Source: Pseudomonadota bacterium | Lineage (GTDB): Bacteria > Pseudomonadota > Gammaproteobacteria > Steroidobacterales > Steroidobacteraceae | DNA: 64,000 nt | Assembly (NCBI GenBank): GCA_023391815.1 | Contig: JAEWAF010000038.1 | Location: 1-64,000 of the forward strand | Direction: 5' to 3' | In this document: piece by piece, positions 16,981-25,809 of the stretch | Layout of the letters: each line of letters opens with the position of its first letter | Numbering within the stretch: position 1 is the stretch's first letter | Notes under the pieces: generated by a model | Seen by the model: only the letters and a program-made list of their open reading frames with translations | Told to the model about the DNA's origin: nothing | The model's database searches: none | Translations under genes and position numbers: made by a program

Positions 16981-18411
16981 TTACTTCTCGCCTTCCCGTC
17001 CGTAGCGATCCTCGAAGCGCACGATATCGTCCTCGCCCAGGTAGCCGCCGGACTGCACCTCGATGATGTGCAGCGGAATCTTGCCCGGGTTCTCGATGCG
17101 GTGCTTGACGCCCAGCGGGATGTAGGTCGATTGATTTTCCTCCAGCAGGAAAATCTCCTCGCCCCGTGTGATCCTCGCCGTGCCCGACACCACGATCCAG
17201 TGCTCGGCGCGGTGATGATGTAGCTGCAGCGACAAGGTCGCCCCCGGCTTCACCATGAGACGCTTCACCTGGAAGCGGTGGCCGTTGTCGATGCTGTCGT
17301 AGCTGCCCCAAGGGCGAAACACTTCCCGATGCAAGGAAGTTTCGTAGCGGCCCTGCTTCTTCAGCTGATTGACCAGTTCCTTCACGTCCTGCACCCGGCT
17401 CTTGGGCGCGACCAGCACCGCGTCCTTGGTCTCGACCACGACGTGGTCCTGCAAGCCCACGGCCGCGACCAGGCGACTGGTCGAATGCAGATAATTGCCC
17501 CGCGAGTCCGCAGTGAGCACATCGCCGAGCGCGACGTTGCCGTCGCCGTCGGCGGGAATGGCTTCGTGTAGCGCCGACCAGGAGCCCACGTCGCTCCAAC
17601 CGGCATCCAGCGGCACGACGACGCCGTGCTTGGTCTTCTCCATCACCGCATAGTCGAACGAATCGCTCGGACACGCGCTGAATTCCTTCGTCGGCAGACG
17701 CGTGAAATCCAGATCGCGCTTCGCCGACGTCACCGCCTGCGCGCACGCTTCATAAATCTTCGGCGCCAGCTCGCGCAGCTCGCCGAGCACGGTCGAGGCA
17801 CGGAACAGGAACATGCCGCTGTTCCAGAAATATTCCTTCGACTCGACGTAGGCCTTGGCCGTGGCGAGGTCCGGCTTCTCCACAAAGCGATCGATGGCAT
17901 ACGCCGGGCCGGCGCCGTTGACACGCTTGATGTAGCCGTACCCGGTTTCGGGCTTGTTCGGCACCACGCCGAACGTGACCAGCTTGCCTTCCGAAGCTGC
18001 CTTACGACCGATCTCGAGCGCGGCACGGAATGCCTTCACATCGCGGATCACGTGATCGGCCGGCAGGATCAGCAGCAGCGGGTCATTATCGTTGCCTTTG
18101 GGAAGATCCGCGACCGCGGCCATCGCGGCGACCGCCACGGCCGGCGCGGTGTTACGACCCACCGGCTCGAGCACGATGGCCTGCGCCTTGATGCCCGCCT
18201 CGAGAATCTGCTCGGCCACCAGGAAACGATGGTTCTCATTGCAAACCACCACCGGCGCGCCGAGACCTTCGACTCCAGCGACCCGCGCCAGCGTCTCCTG
18301 CAGCATGGTGCCTTTACCCACCAGCGGCAGCAGCTGCTTCGGATAGAGCTCGCGCGACAGCGGCCACAGACGCGTGCCCGAACCGCCGGAAAGAATCACG
18401 GGAATCAACAT
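16981..18411 (-). CDS. manC: Mannose-1-phosphate guanylyltransferase / mannose-6-phosphate isomerase
   Basis: A bifunctional enzyme of GDP-mannose synthesis. The N-terminal nucleotidyltransferase has GGSGTRLWPLSRE at 8-20 and the sugar-binding FVEKPD. A C-terminal cupin domain (about 360-476) contains LQLHHHRAEHW, the metal-binding isomerase site. Length 476 is typical of ManC/XanB/AlgA. It overlaps the end of ugd by seven bases and precedes manB by 54 bases, so the three genes form one unit. GDP-mannose is also the substrate of Gmd encoded at 45-46 kb. Confidence 0.95.
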   Translation of the reverse strand: MLIPVILSGGSGTRLWPLSRELYPKQLLPLVGKGTMLQETLARVAGVEGLGAPVVVCNENHRFLVAEQILEAGIKAQAIVLEPVGRNTAPAVAVAAMAAVADLPKGNDNDPLLLILPADHVIRDVKAFRAALEIGRKAASEGKLVTFGVVPNKPETGYGYIKRVNGAGPAYAIDRFVEKPDLATAKAYVESKEYFWNSGMFLFRASTVLGELRELAPKIYEACAQAVTSAKRDLDFTRLPTKEFSACPSDSFDYAVMEKTKHGVVVPLDAGWSDVGSWSALHEAIPADGDGNVALGDVLTADSRGNYLHSTSRLVAAVGLQDHVVVETKDAVLVAPKSRVQDVKELVNQLKKQGRYETSLHREVFRPWGSYDSIDNGHRFQVKRLMVKPGATLSLQLHHHRAEHWIVVSGTARITRGEEIFLLEENQSTYIPLGVKHRIENPGKIPLHIIEVQSGGYLGEDDIVRFEDRYGREGEK

Positions 18412-19739
18412 ACGCTGTCACCCCGCCCGATGGCGTAGTACTTCAATCCAAAACGTTTCACAAAGGCCGGGTCGTACAGATTACGACCGTCGAAAATCAC
18501 TTTCTTGCCGAGTTGCGAGGCGATCAGGTCGAAGTCGGGGCTGCGGAATTCCTGCCATTCGGTGGCGATCGCCAGCGCGTCGGCGCCCTGCACCGCTTCG
18601 TTGGCCGATTTCACCAGAATCAGGTCCGGGCGGTCGCCGTAAATGCGGTGGACTTCTTCATGCGCCACCGGATCGTACGCCCGCACCTTCGCGCCGGCTG
18701 CCCACAACGATTCCAGCAGCGTGCGGCTGGGCGCCTCGCGCATATCGTCCGTATTCGGCTTGAACGCCAGACCCCACAACGCGATCGTCTTCCCGGCCAG
18801 GTCGTCGTTGAATACCTTGCGCATCTTCTCGAACAGCACCGCCTTCTGGCGCTTGTTCACCGCTTCGACGGCATTCAACAGCACCGGCTCGAACTTATGA
18901 TCGGAGGCGCTGCGCGCCAGCGCCTGCACATCCTTCGGGAAGCAGGAGCCACCATAGCCCATGCCTGGATAAATGAAGTGATAACCGATGCGCGGATCCG
19001 AGCCGATGCCCTGTCGCACCCGTTCGATATCCGCGCCCATGCGCTCGGCCAGGTTGGCGAGCTCGTTCATGAAACTGATCTTGGTCGCGAGCATGGCGTT
19101 GGCAGCGTACTTGGTCAGCTCCGAGGAACGCACGTCCATCACGATCATGCGCTCGCGGTTGCGAGTGAACGGATCGTAAAGCGCCTTGAGCAGCTCGGCG
19201 GTACGTGGATTGTCCGTGCCCACCACGATGCGATCCGGCTTCATGAAGTCGTTGATCGCCGCGCCTTCCTTGAGGAACTCGGGGTTCGAGACCACGTCGT
19301 ACTCGACGTGCGCGCCGCGCGCCTCCAAGGTAGCGGAGATCTTCGCTTTCACCTTGTCCGCCGTGCCCACTGGCACCGTGGACTTGGTAACCACCACCCG
19401 ATACTCGGCGATGTTTTGACCGATCGTTTCGGCCACCGCCAGCACGTACTTCAGATCGGCGGAGCCATCCTCGTCGGGCGGGGTGCCGACCGCGATGAAT
19501 TGAAACAAGCCGTGCTTGACGCCCTCGACGGCATCGGTGGTGAAATTCAAGCGACCGGCCGCCAGATTCTTACGCAGCAGCTCATCCAGGCCAGGCTCGT
19601 AGATTGGCGATTCGCCGCGCTTGAGCATCTCGACCTTGCGCTCGTCGACGTCGACGCACAGCACGTTGTTGCCGACCTCGGCCAGGCAGGCGCCGGTCAC
19701 CAGGCCCACATAGCCGGAGCCGAAAATCGTCAATCGCAT
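18405..19739 (-). CDS. ugd: UDP-glucose 6-dehydrogenase
   Basis: NAD-dependent oxidation of UDP-glucose to UDP-glucuronate. Rossmann motif GSGYVGL at 7-13, the catalytic Lys210 region SELTKYAANAMLA, and catalytic Cys266 in GYGGSCFPKD are all present. The 444 residues fit the Ugd/AlgD family; GSGYVGL with the PP-DEDGSADL substrate loop favours UDP-glucose over GDP-mannose. No good Shine-Dalgarno precedes the ATG. First gene of the ugd-manC-manB unit; the product can feed the UDP-glucuronate 4-epimerase encoded at 48-49 kb. Confidence 0.93.
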   Translation of the reverse strand: MRLTIFGSGYVGLVTGACLAEVGNNVLCVDVDERKVEMLKRGESPIYEPGLDELLRKNLAAGRLNFTTDAVEGVKHGLFQFIAVGTPPDEDGSADLKYVLAVAETIGQNIAEYRVVVTKSTVPVGTADKVKAKISATLEARGAHVEYDVVSNPEFLKEGAAINDFMKPDRIVVGTDNPRTAELLKALYDPFTRNRERMIVMDVRSSELTKYAANAMLATKISFMNELANLAERMGADIERVRQGIGSDPRIGYHFIYPGMGYGGSCFPKDVQALARSASDHKFEPVLLNAVEAVNKRQKAVLFEKMRKVFNDDLAGKTIALWGLAFKPNTDDMREAPSRTLLESLWAAGAKVRAYDPVAHEEVHRIYGDRPDLILVKSANEAVQGADALAIATEWQEFRSPDFDLIASQLGKKVIFDGRNLYDPAFVKRFGLKYYAIGRGDSVC

Positions 19740-19770
19740 TGAGGGATAACTCGCTGGAGGTAAAGGAAAA

Positions 19771-19905
19771 ATGAGCTGGGAGCTTAACGGACCCGGTCAG
19801 TGCGGTAAAGCCGTCGGCCGATACGGACAGCGGCGTCGAAATGTTCCATCGATTGAAAAATTTTCTGCTGCTTGCGAGGGAGAATGCCCAGCGTTGTCGC
19901 TTTAA
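19771..19905 (+). CDS. Possible 44-residue small ORF
   Basis: ATG 19771 follows GGAGG at 19756-19760 (spacing ten) on the plus strand, divergent from ugd. The product would be 44 residues, basic in the middle (GQRRRNVPS) with three cysteines, and no recognisable family. The ribosome site is better than that of ugd on the other strand, which is the only argument for it. It may be chance in a GC-rich spacer. Confidence 0.2.
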   Translation: MSWELNGPGQCGKAVGRYGQRRRNVPSIEKFSAACEGECPALSL

Positions 19906-20439
19906 CTATTAGGAACAGCAGCTTTGTCACGGACGGCAGAGCTGTCCAAAAGGAAGCGCGGGTCGTGCAAGGAGGCACGGAGCGGTCGGGCACCGACAGG
20001 ACGTCGGCAACCGGCTCGTGACTGCTACGGATCAAGCAGCCCCGCTACTCTTCCTGCTCGTCGCCATCGCGCTGCTCCCACGGCTCGAGAACGACACTCA
20101 CAAGGAAAGTGATCGTCACAAGAACAGGACGAAGAACGCGTGCGCATGGGGTCCTGGGCCAGGGAGGCCAGACACCATGGCATGCCCTCTCGACTCGGCC
20201 GCCGCGAGTCGCCGCCCACAGCGGCTCGCGGCCGCCATTCCCTGCGGATCGACACCGCCTCGGCCCTCGTAAGAAGGCCGGGGAGCACGTCCTGTGCTCC
20301 CCGGGTTAGCTCAGGTACGGGAGGTATTTCCCTGAGGATCGTCCGGCGGGTGGGAGGCACCGGACTGCGGGCAGTTCCTTTGCCCTGGACGCATGATGCG
20401 ACCAGGGAGGTTGTGCAAATCGTCGATTAGATGGGCAAT

Positions 20440-20470
20440 CGCCCGAGAAATTGCCGGCTCTCGCGCCGGC
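20440..20470 (-). terminator. Hairpin downstream of wbpM-like gene
   Basis: GCCGGC (20453-20458) and GCCGGC (20465-20470) form a stem with a six-base loop nine bases after the wbpM-like stop. On the minus strand AATTTCTC follows, a weak T tract. It is the natural end of the long polysaccharide operon. Confidence 0.45.
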
Positions 20471-20478
20471 ATTTTGTG

Positions 20479-22488
20479 TTAGTGGCTGCTCGGCCCGAGC
20501 GGCGGTGTGCCGAGGCGAGCGCGGCGGCTCTGTAACGCAGTGACGTTCTTCACCTCGGCGTGCGCCAGCGCCGCTTTGCGACTCCACACCAGATCCTGAA
20601 TGTCGCCCGTCGGGCGATACTCGGCCACGGTCTGCATCAACAGCTGACGTGCCTTGTCGCAGTCGAACCGGCTCAAGGCCAGCGACATGTCGTCCAGCAC
20701 CTGCTGAACCTGATGCCACGGCAGCGAATGTTCCATCGCGCGCATGATCATCGAGTGCTCGGTGCCGGTGACGTTGGTACCGATCAAGAGCTCTTCGAAC
20801 AATTTCTCGGCCGGACGCAAGCCCGTATAGACGATCTCGATGTCGCCGTCCGGATTCTCGTCGTCGCGCACCGTCAGACCCATGAGGCTGATCATGCGTT
20901 TGGCCAGATCGGCAATGCGCACGGGCTTGCCCATGTCGAGCACGAACACATCGCCACCCTTGCCCATCGAGCCGGCCTGCAAGACCAGCTGCGCGGCTTC
21001 GGGAATGGTCATGAAATAACGAATGACGTCCTTGTGCGTGACCGTCACCGGGCCACCGCGACGGATCTGCTCGCGAAACAACGGCACCACCGAGCCCGAC
21101 GACTCCAGCACGTTACCGAAGCGCACCATGCAAAAGCGCGTCTGGGTGCTGCGCATTTGCAGGCCCTGCAACACGATCTCGGCAAAGCGCTTGGTGGCGC
21201 CCATCACATTGGTCGGATTCACAGCCTTGTCGGTCGAGATCAACACGAACGTCTCGACGCGCGCTTCCAAGGCCGCCTCGGCTGCGTTCCAGGTGCTGAA
21301 GATGTTGTTATAGATGCCCTCGACGACGTTCTGCTCGACGATCGGCACGTGCTTGTAAGCGGCGGCGTGGTAGATGGTCTGCACGCCGTAGATCTGCAGG
21401 ATCTCCTTGATCCGGTGCTTGTGATGCGCATCGCCGAGCAAGGCCACCAGGTCGACCGACAGCCCCTCGGAGGCGATCAGCGCCTTGAGCTCACGCTCGA
21501 TGTTGTACAGAGCGAGCTCGGACATTTCGAACAGCAGCAGCTGGCTCGGTTGCAGACGGATGATCTGACGGCACAGCTCTGAACCGATCGAGCCACCGGC
21601 GCCGGTGACCATCACCACTTTGCCGGCGATACAAGCATCGAGCAGTCGCGCGTTCGGTGGCACGGGATCGCGGCCCAACAGATCGCCGGCGTCGACATCG
21701 CGCACGTCTTCCACGCGGGCATTGCCGGAGAGGATGTCGCCGTAGTCGGGCACGGTTTGCACCAGCAGCGACAAGGGTTCGATGGATTTCAGGATCTCCT
21801 GACGACGGCGCCGGGACTGAGATGGCAGCGCAAGCAGCACGGCGGCGACGCCTTCGTTGCGCACCAGATCCGGCAGCGAGCGGGCCGGAAACACTTCCAG
21901 TCCATTGATGGTGCTGCCCTGGAGCGAGGCATTGTCGTCGATGAATGCGATCGGATAATAGCGGCCACTGCGCGCCAGGCCGGTGGCAAGCTGAACGCCG
22001 GCGCCGCCCGCTCCATAGATCACGACCCGCTGTGTGCCGTTCGACCAGCGGAAATTCAGCAGGCCGCGAATGATGAAGCGGCTACCGCCCACGTAAATCA
22101 AGGCGAACGCCCAATAGATCGGAAAGGCGGATACGGGAATGGAGCGGTCCGGCCAGAGGAGCGCGGAAGCGGACAGAAGCACAACGGAAAAAGTCACGCC
22201 GGAAAGCACGGCGATGATTGCCTTCGGCCCGAGATAGCGGATCACGGCACGGTACAGGCCCATGCGCACGAACACCGGAATGCTGGTTGCGAGCGCGGCG
22301 ACGTACAGCCACTCAGTGCCGGCTTCGTAATGGTGGATACTGCCGAACCGCATGGTCAACGCGGACCAGAGCACCAGCGGAATGCCGAGCACGTCCGCAA
22401 GCAGCATCATCAGCCGCTTTTGCGAACGCGGCAGCAGCGCAAGCCGGTGCGCAAACCGCTCGATCCACGTTGGCATGACTTCAGTCAC
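20479..22488 (-). CDS. wbpM: WbpM/CapD-type nucleotide-sugar 4,6-dehydratase
   Basis: Membrane-bound UDP-GlcNAc C6 dehydratase making the 4-keto-6-deoxy intermediate of QuiNAc/FucNAc. The N-terminus has about four transmembrane helices, then a first Rossmann region (GAGGAGVQLA). The catalytic domain follows with VTGAGGSIGSELC, STDKAVNPTNVMGATKR (Met replaces the usual Tyr of the YxxxK site, as in large WbpM-type enzymes) and RFGNVLESSGSVVPLF. I place the start at GTG 22488, seven bases after AGGAG, giving 669 residues; the upstream frame to 22560 lacks a ribosome site. It is the last gene of the main cluster, 159 bases after wbpL. Confidence 0.92.
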   Translation of the reverse strand: MTEVMPTWIERFAHRLALLPRSQKRLMMLLADVLGIPLVLWSALTMRFGSIHHYEAGTEWLYVAALATSIPVFVRMGLYRAVIRYLGPKAIIAVLSGVTFSVVLLSASALLWPDRSIPVSAFPIYWAFALIYVGGSRFIIRGLLNFRWSNGTQRVVIYGAGGAGVQLATGLARSGRYYPIAFIDDNASLQGSTINGLEVFPARSLPDLVRNEGVAAVLLALPSQSRRRRQEILKSIEPLSLLVQTVPDYGDILSGNARVEDVRDVDAGDLLGRDPVPPNARLLDACIAGKVVMVTGAGGSIGSELCRQIIRLQPSQLLLFEMSELALYNIERELKALIASEGLSVDLVALLGDAHHKHRIKEILQIYGVQTIYHAAAYKHVPIVEQNVVEGIYNNIFSTWNAAEAALEARVETFVLISTDKAVNPTNVMGATKRFAEIVLQGLQMRSTQTRFCMVRFGNVLESSGSVVPLFREQIRRGGPVTVTHKDVIRYFMTIPEAAQLVLQAGSMGKGGDVFVLDMGKPVRIADLAKRMISLMGLTVRDDENPDGDIEIVYTGLRPAEKLFEELLIGTNVTGTEHSMIMRAMEHSLPWHQVQQVLDDMSLALSRFDCDKARQLLMQTVAEYRPTGDIQDLVWSRKAALAHAEVKNVTALQSRRARLGTPPLGPSSH

Positions 22489-22647
22489 GAAAACACTCCT
22501 GTAGCCCCCACTCCGTCTCAGACGCGAAGCCAATTTCCCGCCCAGGTGCCCCAGCCGCACGGGAGCCGGCGCATTTTAATCGAAGCCCGCCAAAGAACCG
22601 AATAATTCCTTGTAGTTGTGACGTTGTCCGGAGACAGGGTCGAGGCG

Positions 22648-23673
22648 TCAATGCTCCGCCGGCCCGCCCGCTCCGACGCGCAGCGCACTGATCCCAATCG
22701 GCAAGACCGCCAAGGACAGCCAGATCCACCCATGCTCCGGTCGCAACATCGCCAATACCGCTAACGGCAGCAGCCACGAAACATTGACCGCCAACGCCGT
22801 AACCGTCACTCGCGCGTGACTGTTCCAGCGCCGGGACAAGATCTGGTAGGCGTGACGGCGATGCGGCTCGAACACCCGCTCGCCGCGCGCGAGCCGCCGC
22901 AGCAATGTAATTGTGGCATCGACGACGAAGATACCGGCGAGTATCGACCATGCGAGCAGCGAGCCGGGGTGCTCGCGCTGCGCGCTCAGGGCGAGAACAG
23001 CGATGACATAGCCGATGTAGCCACTCCCTACGTCCCCCATGAAAATGCGCGCGGGCGGCCAGTTCCACCACAGATAGCCGACCGTCGCCGCCGCAAATAT
23101 TGCGGCCGCTCCACCGGCGTCACTCGAAGCGTTCACCAGGCAGATCGACAGTAGCGCCCCGGCCGCTGCGATGAACGCGGACTCGGTCCCGGCCAACCCG
23201 TCGATCCCATCCATGAAGTTGAACAGGTTGATGGACCAGATGATGCCGAGCGACATGGTCAGGAGCTCGACCCAGCCGTAGCTGGCGTCTTCAGTCCACC
23301 ATTGCGCACTCGGCGGGCCGCTCGCGAGCAGCGCCGCGAATGCAGCCGTTGCGTGCACGATCAATCGCACCCGCGCCGAGAGCCCCCGCAAGTCGTCGAT
23401 GAAGCCGACCAGAGCGATTGCGGCGCCGCCGCCGATCAACACAGCACACAGTTCAGGAGAAATCCGGCCTCGGATGGCCAACCCGAGGAAGCCGACACTC
23501 GCCGCGATCACGATCCCTAGCCCGCCCCCTCGCGGCGTGGGAACGGTGTGTGAGGAACGGTCGTTCGGCACGTCCAAGATGGCACGGGCGAGCGCATATC
23601 TTCGCATCGCCCCTGTACAGCCCCACGCGATCAATAGCGCGGCAAGGGCGATAGCGATCAACTCAAGATCCAT
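22648..23673 (-). CDS. wbpL: WbpL/WecA-type undecaprenyl-phosphate sugar-1-phosphate transferase
   Basis: Polytopic inner-membrane enzyme (GT4 phosphoglycosyltransferase family) that starts repeat-unit assembly by moving a sugar-1-phosphate onto undecaprenyl phosphate. Characteristic motifs: PNDRSSHTVPTPRGGG near 36-51, GFIDDLRGLSARVRL near 90-104, FNFMDGIDGLAGTE, GDVGSGYIGY and a C-terminal HRRHAYQ loop. Length 341 fits WbpL. It overlaps the wbpV-like gene by 11 bases, and with wbpM and wbpV it matches the Pseudomonas set for a QuiNAc/FucNAc-1-P first sugar. Confidence 0.92.
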   Translation of the reverse strand: MDLELIAIALAALLIAWGCTGAMRRYALARAILDVPNDRSSHTVPTPRGGGLGIVIAASVGFLGLAIRGRISPELCAVLIGGGAAIALVGFIDDLRGLSARVRLIVHATAAFAALLASGPPSAQWWTEDASYGWVELLTMSLGIIWSINLFNFMDGIDGLAGTESAFIAAAGALLSICLVNASSDAGGAAAIFAAATVGYLWWNWPPARIFMGDVGSGYIGYVIAVLALSAQREHPGSLLAWSILAGIFVVDATITLLRRLARGERVFEPHRRHAYQILSRRWNSHARVTVTALAVNVSWLLPLAVLAMLRPEHGWIWLSLAVLPIGISALRVGAGGPAEH

Positions 23674-24631
23674 GCGCGTCCCTATTTGCTACGAACCACC
23701 GCGCGGTACGCTCTATGCCTTCCTCTACGGATACCGGCGGGCGCCACTTCAGCCGTGATTGCGTCACGGAACTGTCGACTCGCAGCGAGCCGATCAGGCG
23801 GGAAACTTCGGCCTGTTTGCCGGTCAGTCGACCCATCAAATTCAGCAGCGTCGGCGGCACCGGAAGCAAGCGCGCCGGCCGTGACATTGCCTTCGCGAGG
23901 TACCGGATGAGTTGCGCCGTCGATATGTCCTCGCCATCCGATGCCATCAACACACCCGAGCCTGTTTGTTTCGCACGCGCCGCGGACACCAGCAGATCGC
24001 ATAGATTCCAGACGCTGATCATACTGCGCCGGTTATTGACCGCACCGAGCGGCAATGGCACCCCTCGATACACCAGCTGCATCAGGCGCAAAAAGTTGGC
24101 GCGGACCTCGGGGCCGTAAACCAGTGGCGAACGGATCGCGAGTGCCTCGATCCCGTGCTTCGCCGCGACCTCGAAGATGCACTGTTCCGCCCGCCATTTG
24201 GAGCGCCCGTATTCATCTAACGGTCGGGGCGGGTCGTCGGGGTGGAATGCCGCGTCGTGGGCAGTCGCCTCGCCGTTCACCTTGATGCTGCTCAGCTGAA
24301 TGAACCGCTTTGCGCCGGCCCCGGCCGCCGCTTCGATCAGGCGGCGGGTCGCCTGCACGTTCACATCGTCAAACAATCGCTGATCGTCCGGACCGGGGTT
24401 CATCACATGAACGCGGGCCGCGAGATGGATCACGCAATCGATGCCCTCGACGGCACTCGACCAGTCGGTTGCGGCGCCAAGATCGCCGACCACAGTCGAG
24501 GCGATCTGTCGCCAAGGATTGCGCGCGCCGCGCAGCGCGAGCCGGAGCTCATCGGGCGGTAGCGTGGCCACCAGCATGCGGCCGACGAACCCCGTGGCGC
24601 CGGTAATTAGTATTCTTGGAGCGCTCATCAT
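23663..24631 (-). CDS. wbpV: NAD-dependent epimerase/dehydratase, WbpV-like 4-ketoreductase
   Basis: Short-chain sugar nucleotide enzyme of 322 residues. The NAD motif GATGFVG is at residues 10-16, SSIKVNGEAT and YGRSKWRAEQ supply the Ser and YxxxK catalytic residues, and IRSPLVYGPEV is typical. Its position between wbpL and a glycosyltransferase, next to wbpM, supports a role as 4-ketoreductase producing UDP-QuiNAc (WbpV) or the FucNAc epimer. The choice between the two is not visible in the sequence. The start overlaps the upstream glycosyltransferase stop (ATGA). Confidence 0.85.
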   Translation of the reverse strand: MMSAPRILITGATGFVGRMLVATLPPDELRLALRGARNPWRQIASTVVGDLGAATDWSSAVEGIDCVIHLAARVHVMNPGPDDQRLFDDVNVQATRRLIEAAAGAGAKRFIQLSSIKVNGEATAHDAAFHPDDPPRPLDEYGRSKWRAEQCIFEVAAKHGIEALAIRSPLVYGPEVRANFLRLMQLVYRGVPLPLGAVNNRRSMISVWNLCDLLVSAARAKQTGSGVLMASDGEDISTAQLIRYLAKAMSRPARLLPVPPTLLNLMGRLTGKQAEVSRLIGSLRVDSSVTQSRLKWRPPVSVEEGIERTARWFVANRDAHGS

Positions 24632-25809
24632 GCGGTCCCGACTGAAGTTTGGCCCGTCCGCAAGGTGCCGTAAATCGACAAGGTGCTCGCAATCACCGAA
24701 TCCAGCGAGAACTCCGCTTCGGCGAGCCGGCGGCCTTGCTCGCCCAGACGGTGGCGCAAAGATGCATCGGCGAGCAAGCGTTCCAGGGCACGAACCAGTT
24801 GCACCACGTCGCGAGGCGCGACGAGCAAGCCGTTCACACCGTCTCGCACGATATCGTTACAGCCAGGGGTATCCGTTGTGACGATCGGTCGACCGCTGGC
24901 CGCCGCCTCGATCAGCACTTTCGGCACGCCCTCCTTGTAGTACGTCGGCAGCACCACCACGTGCACCTCGCGAAAGAGTGAGGCGAGATCGTTGCAGTGA
25001 CCGAGCCATCGAACGACTCCTTCGGCATTCAGGTCAGCCAGCTCCCGCGCATCAAGACTGGCGGGGTTGCCTGGATCCGGATCGCCCGCCAAAAGGAACT
25101 GGGCCTCGGGCCAGCGCGCCTTGAGCTCGCGAGCCGCGGCTACGAATTCCGGCACGCCTTTGGTCCGTAGCATGCGGGATGCGAGCAAGACGCGCGGCGC
25201 ACCGGCTTGCTCGGGTACATACGTGAACCGGTCCAGGTCGACACCGGAGCCGCGGATCAGCCGGGCATCATCCCGCGGCACAATGCCCTCTTTGACGAAG
25301 GCTTGCAGGTCTTCGACGTTTTGAAAGATCACCGCGCTCCTGGGATGCTCGGTAGCGATGTGCAGCACCTTCTTCACCAGTCCGCGTCGCAGGCGACTGA
25401 ACCACGTCGTGCCGACGAAACTGTGACCCAAGCCGGTGATCGCCATGACGAAGTTGGGCGCGTGCGCGAGCCTGCCTGCAACGCCGCCAATCACCAGCGG
25501 TTTGAGCCCCACGGTATGGACGATGTCCGGCCGCAACCGACGCATGATTCGGCGCGACGCGAGCAAGGCACTCACGTCCGACCACGGGCGCGATACTCCG
25601 CGCCCGAACGGAACATCGTGCAGCGTCAGTCCGGCCGCGCGAATAGTGCGCGCATCTTCTTCGCTGCAAATCTCGGTCGCGACGTGCACGTCGTAACCAG
25701 CGTTCCTGGCCGCCTTTGCCAGCTCGAAACGATGCGACAAGAAAAACCAGGAAACATTGACCAGGAACAATAATCGCGCGCCCTGACCGCTACTCTCGGC
25801 GATCCTCAT
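24628..25809 (-). CDS. GT4-family glycosyltransferase
   Basis: GT-B fold retaining glycosyltransferase acting on the cytoplasmic face. The N-terminal domain starts LLFLVNVSWFFLSHRFELAKAA and has HTVGLKPLVIGGVAGR. The C-terminal Glycos_transf_1 domain carries the EGVPKVLIE EX7E site and ASGRPIVTTDTPG. Length 393. Similar proteins in O-antigen clusters (PglA/WbpT-like) add the second sugar to a QuiNAc or FucNAc-linked lipid, which fits its place beside wbpV and wbpL; donor and acceptor are not determined. It overlaps the asnB-like gene by four bases. Confidence 0.85.
   Translation of the reverse strand: MRIAESSGQGARLLFLVNVSWFFLSHRFELAKAARNAGYDVHVATEICSEEDARTIRAAGLTLHDVPFGRGVSRPWSDVSALLASRRIMRRLRPDIVHTVGLKPLVIGGVAGRLAHAPNFVMAITGLGHSFVGTTWFSRLRRGLVKKVLHIATEHPRSAVIFQNVEDLQAFVKEGIVPRDDARLIRGSGVDLDRFTYVPEQAGAPRVLLASRMLRTKGVPEFVAAARELKARWPEAQFLLAGDPDPGNPASLDARELADLNAEGVVRWLGHCNDLASLFREVHVVVLPTYYKEGVPKVLIEAAASGRPIVTTDTPGCNDIVRDGVNGLLVAPRDVVQLVRALERLLADASLRHRLGEQGRRLAEAEFSLDSVIASTLSIYGTLRTGQTSVGTA

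Larger units (their letters stand above)
19740..20478. other. 739-base gene-poor region with several strong hairpins
   Basis: I see no established gene here. Notable structures are an eleven-pair stem CCGGGGAGCAC/GTGCTCCCCGG with loop GTCCT (20278-20304), then CTCAGG/CCTGAG enclosing a GGGA/TCCC step (about 20310-20335), then GTCCGG/CCGGAC (about 20341-20365), and a GCCGGC stem at 20453-20470. Clustered stems over about 200 bases suggest a structured RNA or long leader/3' UTR. The pattern does not match a riboswitch, RNase P, 6S or SRP RNA that I can recognise. Open frames are short, with unconvincing starts. Confidence 0.4.

Noticed and set aside
15444..17005. Long open frames on the plus strand across manB
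   Set aside because: Antisense to a fully conserved phosphomannomutase; translation is low-complexity and Arg/His-rich.
20025..20360. 111-codon minus-strand frame in the ugd-wbpM gap, and an overlapping frame ending VTITFLVSVVLEPWEQRD
   Set aside because: No ribosome site, Arg/Ser-rich composition, and it runs through the strongest hairpin of the region; a degraded gene cannot be excluded but there is no family match.
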